Source: Desulfovibrio piger ATCC 29098
GTDB lineage: Bacteria; Desulfobacterota; Desulfovibrionia; Desulfovibrionales; Desulfovibrionaceae
DNA: 64,000 nucleotides
Direction: 5' to 3'
NCBI RefSeq assembly: GCF_000156375.1
Contig: NZ_DS996355.1
Span: 324,646 to 388,645 of the forward strand
The notes under the pieces are model-generated. The model was not told the origin of the DNA and ran no database searches. It worked only from the letters and a program-made list of their open reading frames with translations. The first letter of the stretch is position 1. Every line of letters begins with the position of its first letter. Shown in pieces: positions 35,063 through 48,920 of the stretch. The position numbers and the translations under genes are program-made.

Positions 35063-35608
35063 ATGAACGCCATCAAGGAACGCAAGATCGTCTATACCTC
35101 CGACCAGATCGCCGAACGTGTGCGAGCCATGGCCGCCGAGATCGATGCTTTTTACGGTGATGAGCCTCTGGTGGCCGTCTGCGTCCTTAAGGGTGCGGTG
35201 TTCTTTTTCACCGACCTTGTCCGGGCCATGCGTACGGAGAACCTTGAACTGGATTTCGTCCGCCTGTCCAGCTACGGCAAGGGGACGTCCAGTTCCCGCC
35301 ATGTGGTGTTCAGCAAGGACGTGGACTGCGACATCACCGGCAAGCATGTGCTGATCGTCGAGGACGTGGTGGACAGCGGCCTGTCCATGCAGTTCCTGAT
35401 GCGCCAGTTCGAGGCCCGCGGGGCCCGCAGCCTGCGTTTGGCCGCGCTGGTGGACAAGAACGAACGCCGCGAAGTGGACGTGCGCGTCGACTTTGCGGGC
35501 TTCAAGCTCGAGGAAGGCTTCATCGTCGGCTACGGCCTTGATTATGCTGAAAAATATCGGGCCCTGCCTGATGTGGAAGAGCTGGTCTTCGAGTCCACCG
35601 GGGACTAG
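35063..35608 (+). CDS. hpt: Hypoxanthine phosphoribosyltransferase
   Basis: A 181-aa purine salvage enzyme forming IMP or GMP from hypoxanthine or guanine and PRPP. The PRPP loop is VLIVEDVVDSGLSMQ, and the N-terminal VAVCVLKGAVFFFTDLVRAM and C-terminal FIVGYGLDYAEKYR are typical of HPRT. ATG 35063 is used because it follows the previous stop by one base and the upstream in-frame region belongs to the GNAT gene in another frame. Uses PRPP like other salvage enzymes. Confidence 0.95.
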   Translation: MNAIKERKIVYTSDQIAERVRAMAAEIDAFYGDEPLVAVCVLKGAVFFFTDLVRAMRTENLELDFVRLSSYGKGTSSSRHVVFSKDVDCDITGKHVLIVEDVVDSGLSMQFLMRQFEARGARSLRLAALVDKNERREVDVRVDFAGFKLEEGFIVGYGLDYAEKYRALPDVEELVFESTGD

Positions 35609-35631
35609 CCCCTGTCCGCACCTGGAGCCAA

Positions 35632-36345
35632 ATGATGGAAATCCAATGCCCCCATTGCGCCAGCCGTTTCAACCTGCCGGAGAATCTTGCCCGGCCGGGT
35701 GCGAAATTGCGCTGCTCCGTATGCAAGACGGTCTTTGCCCTGCAATTGCCTGAGCCTGCTCCTGCCCCTGCGCCCATCCCGGACCTTCTGCCGGACGATG
35801 TGGAGCAGCCCCGCCCCCGGCGGCGCTGGCTGTTCTGGCTGATGCTGCTGCTTTTGCTGGCCTGCGGCGGTGCCGCCGTCTACTGGTACTGCTGGCATGA
35901 ACGCCCCCTGACGCCGGTCCAGGGATCGGCAGCGACCGCTGAGAACATCGCCCTGCTGACCATGAAGGACGTGCGTCAGTACTACGTGAACAACGAGAAA
36001 ATGGGCAAGATACTGGTCATCGAGGGCAGGGTGGTCAATGAGTTCCCCCAGCCCGTGAGCATGATCACCGTGGAAGCCGTGCTTTACGGACAGGACCAGA
36101 AGGTCATCGCGTCCAGTCGCCAGACCGCCGGTAACCAGCTGACCCCTTTGCAGCTTTCCGTGCTGGACAAGGAAGCTATGGCCAGCCGCCTGGCTGACCC
36201 CGAGAAGGAGCAGGGGGCCAATGTGACCCTGCTGCCCGGCGCCAGCGCTCCTTTCATGGTCGTGTTCGACAGCCCGCCCAACGATGTCAACGAGTTCTAC
36301 GTCGCCATCGTGGATGCGAAGAAGGGGGTGCCCCTGCCGCGCTAG
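35632..36345 (+). CDS. Zinc-ribbon (MJ0042-type) DUF3426 membrane protein
   Basis: A 237-aa protein with an N-terminal zinc ribbon (CPHC...CSVC at about 6-33, MJ0042 type), an acidic Pro-rich linker, one membrane helix at about 64-85 (FWLMLLLLLACGGAAVYWY) and a C-terminal beta-rich DUF3426 domain outside the membrane. The family recurs in proteobacteria; its function is not established. ATG 35632 or 35635 could start the protein, with GGAG at 35624-35627. It closes the metH operon before a strong terminator. Confidence 0.8.
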   Translation: MMEIQCPHCASRFNLPENLARPGAKLRCSVCKTVFALQLPEPAPAPAPIPDLLPDDVEQPRPRRRWLFWLMLLLLLACGGAAVYWYCWHERPLTPVQGSAATAENIALLTMKDVRQYYVNNEKMGKILVIEGRVVNEFPQPVSMITVEAVLYGQDQKVIASSRQTAGNQLTPLQLSVLDKEAMASRLADPEKEQGANVTLLPGASAPFMVVFDSPPNDVNEFYVAIVDAKKGVPLPR

Positions 36346-36367
36346 GCATCATGACGAAATGTCCTCA

Positions 36368-36390
36368 AAGCCCCGTAAGGGGCTTTTTTT
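36368..36390 (+). terminator. Intrinsic terminator after the metH operon
   Basis: AAGCCCC/GGGGCTT stem with a GTAA loop and seven Ts, 22 bases after the stop. Confidence 0.93.
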
Positions 36391-36648
36391 ATGCCTTGGG
36401 AATGCTCCTGGGGTGGCGGCAAGGCCACGCTGCAGTCCTGAAAGCTGCAACGTTGCGAAAGAGCGAGTGGGGAAAGGCTATCCTGATCTGCATGTGATAA
36501 AAAACACAAATGATGATGCAAATCCATGACGCAATTCCGCATCATGACTGCATCCGCGATGACGCGATATTGCAACGTGTCGTACACAAGAGCCGAAGTT
36601 TGCTGCACATGCTTGCATGGGCTGCACTTTTTTTTTATTTTTTATGCC
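36391..36648. other. Intergenic region before radA
   Basis: No gene is supported in this stretch (303 bases counting the terminator). Imperfect inverted repeats occur around TGATGATGC (about 36511-36519) and GCATCATGA (about 36539-36547). A long T-rich tract (about 36628-36643) abuts the radA start. No clear promoter was recognised. Confidence 0.45.
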
Positions 36649-37986
36649 ATGGCTAAAACGAGAGAAGTCTTTATCTGTTCAGCCTGTGGCGCGCAGACCC
36701 TGCAATGGCGTGGCCAGTGCCCCGGCTGCCATGAGTGGAACACCCTGCAGGCTGCGGCCCAGCCCAAGGCCCTGTCCCGCAGCACTTCCCGGGTATCCGT
36801 CCCCGCGGGCAACCGCCCCGTGCCGTTGCAGGATGTGGCCGAGACAGGGCACCATCCCTATCCTAGCGGCATCGCCTCGCTGGACAGGGTGCTGGGCAAA
36901 GGCCTGGTACCGGGAGCGGCCATCCTTATCGGCGGTGAGCCGGGCATCGGCAAGTCCACCCTTTTGTTGCAGGTGGCGGGTCTGGTCGCCGCCCAGGGGG
37001 GCAGGGTGCTGTACGCCAGCGGCGAAGAATCCCTGCCGCAGATCAAGGCCCGGGGACAGCGGCTCGGCATGCTGCATGACAATCTGCTGGCCATGTCCAC
37101 TTCCAGTGTGGACGAGGTCATCGCCGCTCTGGAACTGGCGCCGCCCCGCCTGCTGGTGGTGGACTCGGTGCAGACCATGAGCAGCGTCGATGCCGAAGGC
37201 CTGCCCGGCAACGTCAATCAGGTGCGTGCCGTGAGCATGGCCCTGCTGGAAGCCTGCCGCCGTCTGGGCGTCACGCTGGTGCTGGTGGGCCATGTGACCA
37301 AGGACGGGGTCCTGGCCGGTCCCCGCCTGCTGGAGCATATGGTGGATACCGTCATCTCCCTTGAGGGGGACCGCCGCCAGATGTTCCGCCTGTTGCGCGT
37401 CTTCAAGAACCGTTTTGGCCCCAATGAAGAACTGCTGGTCTTCCGCATGGGAGGCCGGGGCATGGAAGTGGTGGATGACCCTTCCACGTTTTTTCTGGGC
37501 GATCGTGACGCCTCCCTGTCCGGCACGGCGGTGGTCATGGCCGTGGACGGGCAGCGTCCGCTGGCGGTGGAAGTGCAGGCCCTGGTGGCCCGGACCTTCC
37601 TCAGCATCCCCCGGCGTGCGGCCCTCGGCTTCGATGCCAATCGTCTGCATTTGCTGCTGGCCGTGCTGGAAAAGCGCCTCAAGCTCAATTTCGGGCAGGT
37701 GGACATCTATGCCAAGGTCGGCGGCGGCATGAAGCTGCAGGAACCAGGGCTGGATTTGGCCCTGGTGGCGGCGGTGCTGTCGTCGTATTATGACGTCCCT
37801 CTGCCGGAAAAATGTGTCCTGTGGGGCGAGGTGGACCTTAACGGACAGGTGCGGCCCGTGGCCGCCCACGACCTCCGTCTGGCCCAGGCGCGCCGTCTGG
37901 GTTTCGAGCCCGTGATCCATCCCGGCAAGGGCGGTATCGCGACCATCGCGGACCTGCAGCAGAAACTTTTTCATCGTAAACAGTGA
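36649..37986 (+). CDS. radA: DNA repair protein RadA
   Basis: A 445-aa RecA-like branch-migration protein. An N-terminal C4 zinc finger (C10, C13, C24, C27) is followed by a RecA-type ATPase with Walker A GGEPGIGKST, the RadA-specific KNRFG motif and a C-terminal Lon-protease-like domain. It processes recombination intermediates. ATG 36649 gives the conserved MAKTREVFICSACG start, but no Shine-Dalgarno lies upstream; instead there is a T-rich tract. It heads the run radA-CYTH-clpS-clpA-aat-uvrB-ligA. Confidence 0.95.
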   Translation: MAKTREVFICSACGAQTLQWRGQCPGCHEWNTLQAAAQPKALSRSTSRVSVPAGNRPVPLQDVAETGHHPYPSGIASLDRVLGKGLVPGAAILIGGEPGIGKSTLLLQVAGLVAAQGGRVLYASGEESLPQIKARGQRLGMLHDNLLAMSTSSVDEVIAALELAPPRLLVVDSVQTMSSVDAEGLPGNVNQVRAVSMALLEACRRLGVTLVLVGHVTKDGVLAGPRLLEHMVDTVISLEGDRRQMFRLLRVFKNRFGPNEELLVFRMGGRGMEVVDDPSTFFLGDRDASLSGTAVVMAVDGQRPLAVEVQALVARTFLSIPRRAALGFDANRLHLLLAVLEKRLKLNFGQVDIYAKVGGGMKLQEPGLDLALVAAVLSSYYDVPLPEKCVLWGEVDLNGQVRPVAAHDLRLAQARRLGFEPVIHPGKGGIATIADLQQKLFHRKQ

Positions 37987-37994
37987 GCATAACC

Positions 37995-38630
37995 ATGGCT
38001 CTTGAAATAGAACGCAAATATCTCGAAGTCGATTTCGACAGCTTGCGCCATCGCCTGCGTCAATGCGGCGCGCAGGGAGGGGACGTCCATCTGGAACGGA
38101 ACCGCATCTATGACCTGCCTGACGGTTCCTTGCGTGCCGGGCATCATTTGCTGCGTCTGCGCACACAGGAATGGCCGGATCACGCGCAAAACGTGCTGAC
38201 CCTCAAACTTCCGCCCGTCTCCGCGCCGGATGCGGCCTTCAAGGTGCGTGAAGAGCGGGAGACGCCCGTTGCCGATGCCGCGCAGATGCACAGCATCCTG
38301 GAAGGTCTGGGCTATGTGGTCCGTGCCTGTTATGAAAAGATCCGGGAGACCTGGACGCTGGAGCATACCAGTATCGACATGGATATCGTCCCCTTTGCCC
38401 GCGTGGTTGAGCTGGAGGGGCCCGAGGAAGAGATCCTGCGTCTGGAAGCCCTGCTGGGGCTTGACGACGTCCCGGTTAGTACTCAAAGTTATCATTATCT
38501 TCATCAGGAATGGCGGAAGCGAAATGATCTGCCGCCCGACCTGTCGTTTGTTTTCACGCCCGAAGAACTGGCCCGCTGGCGCCGGGATCTGGGCCTGCCT
38601 ATCGTGGAGGATAGCCCTCATGGCCGATGA
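37995..38630 (+). CDS. CYTH-domain protein (class IV adenylate cyclase/ThTPase superfamily)
   Basis: A 211-aa triphosphate-tunnel protein. The defining ExExK motif is E4-I-E-R-K8; further charged strands (LTLKLPP, KVREERETP, WTLEHTSIDMDIVPF, VELEGPEEE) line the expected tunnel. Members include CyaB-type adenylate cyclases, thiamine triphosphatases and polyphosphatases, and sequence alone does not choose among them. ATG 37995 is preferred over GTG 37983 because family members begin MxxEIERK. Its end overlaps clpS by 11 bases. Confidence 0.85.
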   Translation: MALEIERKYLEVDFDSLRHRLRQCGAQGGDVHLERNRIYDLPDGSLRAGHHLLRLRTQEWPDHAQNVLTLKLPPVSAPDAAFKVREERETPVADAAQMHSILEGLGYVVRACYEKIRETWTLEHTSIDMDIVPFARVVELEGPEEEILRLEALLGLDDVPVSTQSYHYLHQEWRKRNDLPPDLSFVFTPEELARWRRDLGLPIVEDSPHGR

Positions 38631-38940
38631 AACCTGGAATGAGCCGGGAACGGACACTGCCACCATCGTCAAGAAAAAAATCAAGGAACCGGACCGTTAC
38701 GTGGTCCTGCTCCATAACGACGATTATACGAGCATGGACTTCGTCGTCGGCGTCCTGTGCGACATTTTCCACAAGACACCGGAAGAAGCCACGGCCATCA
38801 TGCTGGCCGTCCATCAGCAGGGCATCGGCCAGTGCGGCGTCTATACGCATGAGATAGCGGAAACAAAGGTGGCGCTCGTCAGGCGGCGGGCCCGCGCAGC
38901 GGGCTTCCCCTTGCGCTGTACCATGGAAAAATATCGTTGA
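38620..38940 (+). CDS. clpS: ClpS adaptor protein
   Basis: A 106-aa adaptor that delivers proteins bearing N-degrons (Leu, Phe, Trp, Tyr N-termini) to ClpAP. A flexible N-terminal tail (about 1-25) precedes the core YVVLLHNDDYTSMDFVV, with the conserved HNDDYT pocket region, and ends ALVRRRARAAGFPLRCTME. It overlaps the CYTH gene and lies 7 bases upstream of clpA, whose GAGG ribosome-binding site overlaps the clpS stop. Confidence 0.95.
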   Translation: MADETWNEPGTDTATIVKKKIKEPDRYVVLLHNDDYTSMDFVVGVLCDIFHKTPEEATAIMLAVHQQGIGQCGVYTHEIAETKVALVRRRARAAGFPLRCTMEKYR

Positions 38941-38947
38941 GGCTCGT

Positions 38948-41254
38948 ATGCTCAGTGCTGCTGTTCAGGAAGTTTTGAAGGTTGCCGTCCAGGAAGTGCA
39001 ACGCCGCAGGCATGAATTGCTGACGGTGGAGCACATCCTGTTCTCATTGACGACCGTGGCCCCCGGCCGCCTGCTGCTGGAAGGCAGCGGGGCCAGTGTG
39101 GCGGTGTTGCGCGAACAGCTGGAAGGCTTTTTCCGTAACGAGATGCAGGTGCTGCCGGACCAGGGTGAGCACGAAGTCCACCAGACCGCCGGTGTGCAGC
39201 GGGTGCTCGAACGGGCCCTGGGGCATATCCACGCTTCGGGACGGAGCCAGGTGGAACTGGGCGACCTGTTCGTGGCCATCCTGGATGAAGAGGACAGCTA
39301 CGCTCACTACTTCCTGACGCGTCAGGGAGTAGACCGTCTGGACGCGTTGACCTTCATCTCGCACGGTATGCCGGAAGGGGGCGGATCCCGGGGCGTGGCC
39401 CCCGATGCCGCCAGGGAGAAGGAAGAGGGCGAGGCCGGGGAGAATGTCCTGGAAAAATACGCCACCGAGCTCACCGCCCGTGCCCGTGACGGCAAGATCG
39501 ATCCCCTGGTAGGGCGTCAGGAAGAGCTGGACAGGGCCATCGAGGTCCTGTGCCGCCGCCGCAAGAACAATCCCCTGTTCGTGGGCGATCCCGGTGTGGG
39601 CAAGACCGCACTGGCCGAAGGTCTGGCTCTGCGCATCGCCCAGGGGCAGGTCCCCAAAAAGTTCAAGGACGTCAAGATCTACGCCCTCGATATGGGCCTG
39701 ATCCTGGCCGGTACCCGCTATCGCGGTGAGTTCGAAAGCCGTCTCAAGGCCATCGTGGAAGAGCTCAAGAACATTCCGGATGCGGTGGTCTTCATCGACG
39801 AGATCCATACCATCGTGGGGGCCGGGGCCACTTCCGGCGGTTCCATGGACGCTTCCAACCTGCTCAAGCCCGTGCTGGCCAGCGGGGAGCTGCGCTGCAT
39901 CGGCTCCACCACCCATGAGGAGTTCCGTAACCATCTGGAAAAAGACAGGGCCCTGACGCGGCGTTTCCAGCGTATCGACGTGGGGGAACCCAATGCCGAG
40001 GACTGCTTTGCCATCCTCAACGGCTTGCAGACCCATTACGCGGGCCATCACCGCGTGCGTTACAGCGAGACCGTGCTGCGCAGCATCGTGGACCTTTCCA
40101 ACCGGTATGTCCGTGACCGTTTGCAGCCTGACAAGGCCATCGACGTGATGGACGAAGTGGGGGCCGCCGTTGACCTGCGCCGCAAGGATGAAAAACGGAT
40201 GGCCGCCGTCACGGTGTCCGACGTGGAACGCATCGTGGCCCGCATGGCCGGTGTGCCCGTAAGGACGGTCTCGGGCCAGGAGCGGAATCGCCTGGCCAAT
40301 CTGGAAAAGAACCTCAAGCAGATCGTCTTCGGGCAGGAAGAAGCCGTGGAGCAGACCGTGCGCGCCATCCTGCGTTCGCGCGCGGGCCTGGGGCAGCGTC
40401 AGCGGCCCACGGGCGCCTTCCTTTTCTATGGCCCCACCGGCGTGGGCAAGACGGAGCTGGCCCGCGGCTTGGCCCAGACCATGGGCGTGGAGTTCCTGCG
40501 CTATGACATGAGCGAATACATGGAACCGCACACGGTCTCGCGGCTCATCGGTTCGCCGCCAGGCTATGTGGGCTTCGACCAGGGCGGTCTGCTGACCGAG
40601 GCCGTGCGCAAGGCCCCGTATTCTGTGGTCCTGCTGGACGAGATTGAAAAGGCCCACCCCGACATCTTCAACATCCTGTTGCAGGTCATGGACTACGGTA
40701 CCCTGACGGACAATTCCGGCCGCAAGACGGACTTTTCCCATACGGTGCTCATCATGACCTCCAATGCCGGAACGTTCGAGATGTCCAAGGCCAGCATAGG
40801 CTTTGGCAAGGCTGCGCCCGGAGATGCGGCCCGCAAGGCTCTGGGGGCGGTGGAACGCCTGTTCACGCCAGAATTCCGCAACCGTCTCGACGCCATGATC
40901 CCGTTCCGGGCCCTCACGCCTGCCATGATGCAGCGCATCGTGGACAAGTTCCTGCGCGAGATCGGGAACAGCCTTGCGGAGCAGCAGGTCACGCTGGCCT
41001 CTACGCCGCGTGCTCGTGCCTGGCTGGCGGAAAAGGGCTATGATCCCGCCATGGGTGCGCGCCCGCTGCGGCGTCTGCTGCGCAGCCGGGTGGAAGACGC
41101 CCTGGCCGGCGAGCTGCTCTTTGGCCGTTTGCGCCACGGCGGTCTCGTCCGCCTGGGGGTCAAGGATAATGAACTCGTGCTCCAGTTCCCTGACGCGGCC
41201 CCTGCACAGGGCGCGGAAGCGGAGGAGGGGGATGACAGCCGCAAAGATGCGTGA
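38948..41254 (+). CDS. clpA: ATP-dependent Clp protease ATP-binding subunit ClpA
   Basis: A 768-aa AAA+ unfoldase. The N-domain (about 1-150) docks ClpS; two ATPase modules follow, with Walker A sequences [10 protein letters not shown] (about 213) and [10 protein letters not shown] (about 495) and the matching Walker B motifs. [12 protein letters not shown] is typical of module 2, and an IGF-like ClpP-docking loop appears as SIGFGK (about 615). It unfolds substrates and feeds them to ClpP, which is not in this window. Confidence 0.97.
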   Translation: MLSAAVQEVLKVAVQEVQRRRHELLTVEHILFSLTTVAPGRLLLEGSGASVAVLREQLEGFFRNEMQVLPDQGEHEVHQTAGVQRVLERALGHIHASGRSQVELGDLFVAILDEEDSYAHYFLTRQGVDRLDALTFISHGMPEGGGSRGVAPDAAREKEEGEAGENVLEKYATELTARARDGKIDPLVGRQEELDRAIEVLCRRRKNNPLFVGDPGVGKTALAEGLALRIAQGQVPKKFKDVKIYALDMGLILAGTRYRGEFESRLKAIVEELKNIPDAVVFIDEIHTIVGAGATSGGSMDASNLLKPVLASGELRCIGSTTHEEFRNHLEKDRALTRRFQRIDVGEPNAEDCFAILNGLQTHYAGHHRVRYSETVLRSIVDLSNRYVRDRLQPDKAIDVMDEVGAAVDLRRKDEKRMAAVTVSDVERIVARMAGVPVRTVSGQERNRLANLEKNLKQIVFGQEEAVEQTVRAILRSRAGLGQRQRPTGAFLFYGPTGVGKTELARGLAQTMGVEFLRYDMSEYMEPHTVSRLIGSPPGYVGFDQGGLLTEAVRKAPYSVVLLDEIEKAHPDIFNILLQVMDYGTLTDNSGRKTDFSHTVLIMTSNAGTFEMSKASIGFGKAAPGDAARKALGAVERLFTPEFRNRLDAMIPFRALTPAMMQRIVDKFLREIGNSLAEQQVTLASTPRARAWLAEKGYDPAMGARPLRRLLRSRVEDALAGELLFGRLRHGGLVRLGVKDNELVLQFPDAAPAQGAEAEEGDDSRKDA

Positions 41255-41986
41255 GCAGATAGCTCTGTATGCGGCGCAGTTCCCCTCGCCGGGATGCTGC
41301 ACCGCAGAAGGGATATTGTGTGCCGGTGGCGATCTGCTGCCGGCACGTCTGCTGGCAGCCTACAGTCGGGGCATCTTCCCCTGGTACGGTGAAGACATGC
41401 CCCTGCTGTGGTGGTGCCCCGATCCCCGCTGCGTGCTGCCGCTGGATGCCTTCCAGCTGCCGCGGCGCAGTGCACGGGCCTTGCGCAACCATCCGTTCGA
41501 GCTGCGGATGGATACGGCTTTTTCCCGCGTCATCCGGGCGTGTGCGGCGCCGCGACGCGACGGAGAGGGGACCTGGATACTGCCCGAGATGATAGCGGCC
41601 TATGAACGTCTGCATGCCCTGGGCTATGCCCATTCCGTGGAAGCCTGGCGGGATGGGGAGCTGCTGGGCGGCCTGTACGGTGTGGCCCTGGGGCGGGCCT
41701 TTTTCGGGGAATCCATGTTCCACCGCTGCCCCGAGGCCTCGCGGGCGGCCCTTGCGGGCCTGGTGGCGTTCCTGCGCGGGCGGGATTTCCTTTTGCTGGA
41801 CTGCCAGCAGGCCACGCCCCATATGCTGGCCATGGGCGCGCGGGACATCCCCCGCAAGGAATTCCTGGGGCTCCTGCGGCAGGCGGTGCCTGTCCCTGAT
41901 CCTGAACCTGTCTCCCAGCTGCCGTGGCAGCCGTGGCGGATGCCTTTCCGCTATGATGCTGCCCTGGGCTGGCTTCCCGACGAGCG

Positions 41987-41990
<4 letters not shown>
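41232..41990 (+). CDS. aat: Leucyl/phenylalanyl-tRNA--protein transferase
   Basis: A 252-aa GNAT-fold enzyme that adds Leu or Phe from tRNA to proteins with N-terminal Arg or Lys, creating ClpS-recognised degrons. The family signatures GIFPWY, WWCPDPR (about residues 50-70) and [18 protein letters not shown] are intact. ATG 41232 lies inside the clpA 3' end and is preceded by a strong GGAGGAGGGG; a much longer frame starting earlier is only read-through of clpA sequence. It shares ATGA with uvrB. Confidence 0.95.
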
Positions 41991-46197
<4,207 letters not shown>

Positions 46198-46225
46198 CTT
46201 TCAACAGAACAGGACAGGTGAAGCA

Positions 46226-47008
46226 ATGAGCACGCCGATCATCGTCATGGGTGCCAATGGCCGTATGGGCCGGACCATCTGCACGCTGGTGCAGGAAGAC
46301 CCCGCCTTCACGCTTGCGGGCGTGGTGGAACGCAGCGAATTTGCTGCCGGTCTGGCCGCGCTGCCGTGCCCGGTGAGCCAGAATGTGGAAGATCTGCTGC
46401 AGGATCTGGACGGCAAAGCTGTCGTCGTGGATTTCACCGCTCCCGAGGTCAGCCTGGCCACGGCCCGTAGTGTGGCCAAGTTCGGTGCGGCCCATGTGAT
46501 CGGCACCACCGGCTTCACCAATGAACAGAAGCAGGAACTGGCAAAGCTGGCCGAAAGCTGCCGTATGTTCTGGGCCCCCAATATGAGCATCGGCGTCAAC
46601 GTGCTGCTCAAGGTCCTGCCCGAGCTGACCCGTGCCCTTGGTGAAAAGTACGATATCGAGATGGTGGAGCTGCATCATAACCGCAAGAAGGACTCCCCCA
46701 GCGGTACGGCCCTGCGTCTGGGCGAATGCCTGGCCGAAGCCCGTGGCTGGGATCTGGATGACGTCCGCTGTTCCGCCCGTGACGGCATCATCGGTGAGCG
46801 CCCCAAGGCGCAGATCGGCATCCAGGCCATTCGCGGCGGCGATGTGGTCGGTGTGCACACGGTCTACTTCATGGGCCCCGGCGAGCGCATCGAAGTGACC
46901 CATCAGGCCCACTCGCGCGAGACCTTCGCCCAGGGGGCCCTGCGGGCCGCTGCCTGGCTGTGCGGACAGCAGCCGGGACGTCTGTACGGAATGCAAGACA
47001 TTTTCTAG
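46226..47008 (+). CDS. dapB: 4-hydroxy-tetrahydrodipicolinate reductase
   Basis: A 260-aa enzyme of lysine and diaminopimelate synthesis, reducing the DapA product with NAD(P)H. The nucleotide loop is GANGRMGRTI at about 9-18, the catalytic region is ELHHNRKKDSPSGTA, and the conserved IGTTGF and APNMSIGVNVL are present. ATG 46226 follows the ligA stop by 28 bases. The gene ends shortly before a putative promoter for the next gene. Confidence 0.95.
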   Translation: MSTPIIVMGANGRMGRTICTLVQEDPAFTLAGVVERSEFAAGLAALPCPVSQNVEDLLQDLDGKAVVVDFTAPEVSLATARSVAKFGAAHVIGTTGFTNEQKQELAKLAESCRMFWAPNMSIGVNVLLKVLPELTRALGEKYDIEMVELHHNRKKDSPSGTALRLGECLAEARGWDLDDVRCSARDGIIGERPKAQIGIQAIRGGDVVGVHTVYFMGPGERIEVTHQAHSRETFAQGALRAAAWLCGQQPGRLYGMQDIF

Positions 47009-47023
47009 AAAATATCTTGAATT

Positions 47024-47052
47024 TTGACGGGCCCTGCGGTAGGCTCTACACA
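47024..47052 (+). promoter_or_regulatory. Putative promoter of the 140-aa protein gene
   Basis: TTGACG (47024-47029), 17-base spacer, TACACA (47047-47052), beginning 16 bases after the dapB stop. The -35 is good; the -10 matches only partly. Confidence 0.5.
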
Positions 47053-47095
47053 AATCACGCAGGAAAATGGCGTCGCAGACGCCTACGGGGGCCCC

Positions 47096-47518
47096 ATGCC
47101 ACAGGTAGCAGCACGCATCAACGACGAGCAGGAACGCTGGCTCAAGGATTACTTTCGTACCAAGAGCGCCGGAGCTGAATTCATCCTGCCCTGGGCCGTG
47201 GATACGTTTTTCCGCGCCATGGCCAACATCAAGCAGATGTTCACCGTGGGCGAACTGAAGACCATCGTGGAAGCGCACAAGGATACGCGCCTGCTGCCTG
47301 ACCACACGCGTTTGTCCTATCTGCTGCTGCGGGTCAGCGATGCCTGTGAGCTCAACAACCTGCACACCCGGCATGGCGCCAGCCGCTCCAGTCTGGAGAG
47401 CAAGCTCAAAAGCCTGGATGATACCCAGGCCACAGCCTTGATGGTCTGGGCCTCGGCTTTCTGGGTGAGCCGGAACTGTTCCGCCGGCAACCTGGACGAA
47501 TACATCAGCGCTTACTAA
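47096..47518 (+). CDS. Conserved-looking protein of unknown function
   Basis: A 140-aa soluble protein, not assigned to a family. The N-terminus (PQVAARINDEQERWLKDYF) resembles the start of a ribbon-helix-helix fold, and the rest is helical with several tryptophans and a cysteine pair (DACELNNLHT; SRNCSAGNLDEY). No signal peptide or membrane segment. Codon use matches the neighbours, it has a putative promoter, and a perfect terminator follows 5 bases after the stop, so it is a real single-gene unit. DNA binding is possible but is only an inference from the N-terminus. Confidence 0.65.
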   Translation: MPQVAARINDEQERWLKDYFRTKSAGAEFILPWAVDTFFRAMANIKQMFTVGELKTIVEAHKDTRLLPDHTRLSYLLLRVSDACELNNLHTRHGASRSSLESKLKSLDDTQATALMVWASAFWVSRNCSAGNLDEYISAY

Positions 47519-47523
47519 CAAGG

Positions 47524-47551
47524 ACGCCCTGCGCAAGCAGGGCGTTTCTTT
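47524..47551 (+). terminator. Intrinsic terminator
   Basis: Perfect 9-bp stem ACGCCCTGC/GCAGGGCGT with a GCAA loop followed by TTCTTT. A second weaker hairpin with a seven-T tract lies at about 47573-47593. Confidence 0.92.
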
Positions 47552-47682
47552 ATACTTTTTTCTGCATTTCCGGGCCTTCACAGGCCTTTTTTTCGGCCTT
47601 ATAACTAAAAGGACCGCCGCATGGCGGTCAGTTTTGCCATTTTTCCACACTGCCGTATCCGGGATCAAACCGGCCTTTACTC

Positions 47683-48912
47683 ATGCGCGTACTTCATACA
47701 TCGGACTGGCATCTTGGCCGCTCGCTTTTCGGCCAGAAACGCTACGAGGAATTTTCGGCTTTCCTGGACTGGCTTGCCCGCACATTGCAGGAAAAAGAAG
47801 TGGATGTCCTGGTCGTTTCCGGGGACATCTTCGATAGCGGCACGCCCAGCAACAAGGCCCAGCGCCTGTATTATGGTTTTTTGCGGCAGGTCTATCTTTC
47901 CTCCTGCCGGCATGTGGTCATCACTGCCGGCAACCATGACTCTCCGTCCATGCTGGGGGCTTCGCGCGAGATCCTGCAGGTCCTGGACGTCCATGTGGTA
48001 GGCAACCTTCCCGAAGATCCTGAGGAAGAGATCAAAGTCCTGCGTGATGCCCAGGGCAAGGTCGCCCTCATCGTCTGCGCCGTCCCCTTCCTGCGTGATG
48101 CCGACATGCGTCTGGTGGAAGAAGGGGAGAGCAGCGGCGACAAGGAAAGCAAGATGCAGGAGGCCATCCGCCGGCACTACGCGCAGGTCCTGGAAGAGGC
48201 GGCGGCGCTGCGGGATCGTCTGGCGCCTGATGTCCCCCTGCTCTGCATGGGGCACTTGTTCACTGCCGGTGGCCAGACCGTTGATGGCGATGGCGTGCGT
48301 GATCTTTATGTGGGCTCGCTGGCGCATGTCCCGGCGTCCATCTTCCCGCCGTGCGTCGATTATCTGGCCCTGGGGCATCTGCATGTGCCGCAGCGGGTAG
48401 GGGGCATGGAGCATATGCGCTACAGCGGCTCGCCCCTGCCCATGGGCTTTGGTGAAGCCTCGCAGTCCAAAAGCGTCTGCCTGATAGACTTTGCCGGGCG
48501 TTCGGCCCGTGTGGAGTTGCTGCCTGTGCCGGAATTCCAGAAGCTGGAGCGAGTGAGCGGTTCCATGAGCGATATACGCAGCCGCCTGGCAGCGCTGCGG
48601 GACAGCGGCAGTTCCGCCTGGCTGGAAGTGGTCTATACCGGCGATGACCTTGAGGGCAGCCTGCGTCAGCAGGTGGAGACGGCCGTGGCCGGGAGCGGGC
48701 TGCGCGTCCTGAAGATTCGCAATGCGCGTCTGCTGGACAGCCAGCCGGGCCTGGACGATACGGGCAGGAACCTTGAAGAACTGAGCGAGACGGAAGTTTT
48801 TTCGCGCTGTCTTGCCGCCCGGAAGATAGAAGGCGCCCAGGCCGATCTGCTCATGCGCCTGTACGGCGAGATCCTCACCGCCATGCACGAAACCGACAGT
48901 AACGCCGAATAG
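47683..48912 (+). CDS. sbcD: Exonuclease subunit SbcD (Mre11-like)
   Basis: A 409-aa manganese-dependent phosphoesterase forming the nuclease core of SbcCD. Metallophosphatase motifs are intact: HTSDWHLG near the start, VSGDIFD, AGNHDSPS (GNHD), MGHLFTAGG and ALGHLH. SbcCD cuts hairpins and protein-blocked DNA ends. No Shine-Dalgarno is obvious before the ATG. A GACCGCC/GGCGGTC hairpin (47612-47629) lies about 50 bases upstream. sbcC follows after 8 bases. Confidence 0.95.
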   Translation: MRVLHTSDWHLGRSLFGQKRYEEFSAFLDWLARTLQEKEVDVLVVSGDIFDSGTPSNKAQRLYYGFLRQVYLSSCRHVVITAGNHDSPSMLGASREILQVLDVHVVGNLPEDPEEEIKVLRDAQGKVALIVCAVPFLRDADMRLVEEGESSGDKESKMQEAIRRHYAQVLEEAAALRDRLAPDVPLLCMGHLFTAGGQTVDGDGVRDLYVGSLAHVPASIFPPCVDYLALGHLHVPQRVGGMEHMRYSGSPLPMGFGEASQSKSVCLIDFAGRSARVELLPVPEFQKLERVSGSMSDIRSRLAALRDSGSSAWLEVVYTGDDLEGSLRQQVETAVAGSGLRVLKIRNARLLDSQPGLDDTGRNLEELSETEVFSRCLAARKIEGAQADLLMRLYGEILTAMHETDSNAE

Positions 48913-48920
48913 AGGCCGCC

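Noticed and set aside
39044-41302. A 752-codon minus-strand open frame
   Set aside because: Antisense to clpA, which has complete AAA+ motifs.
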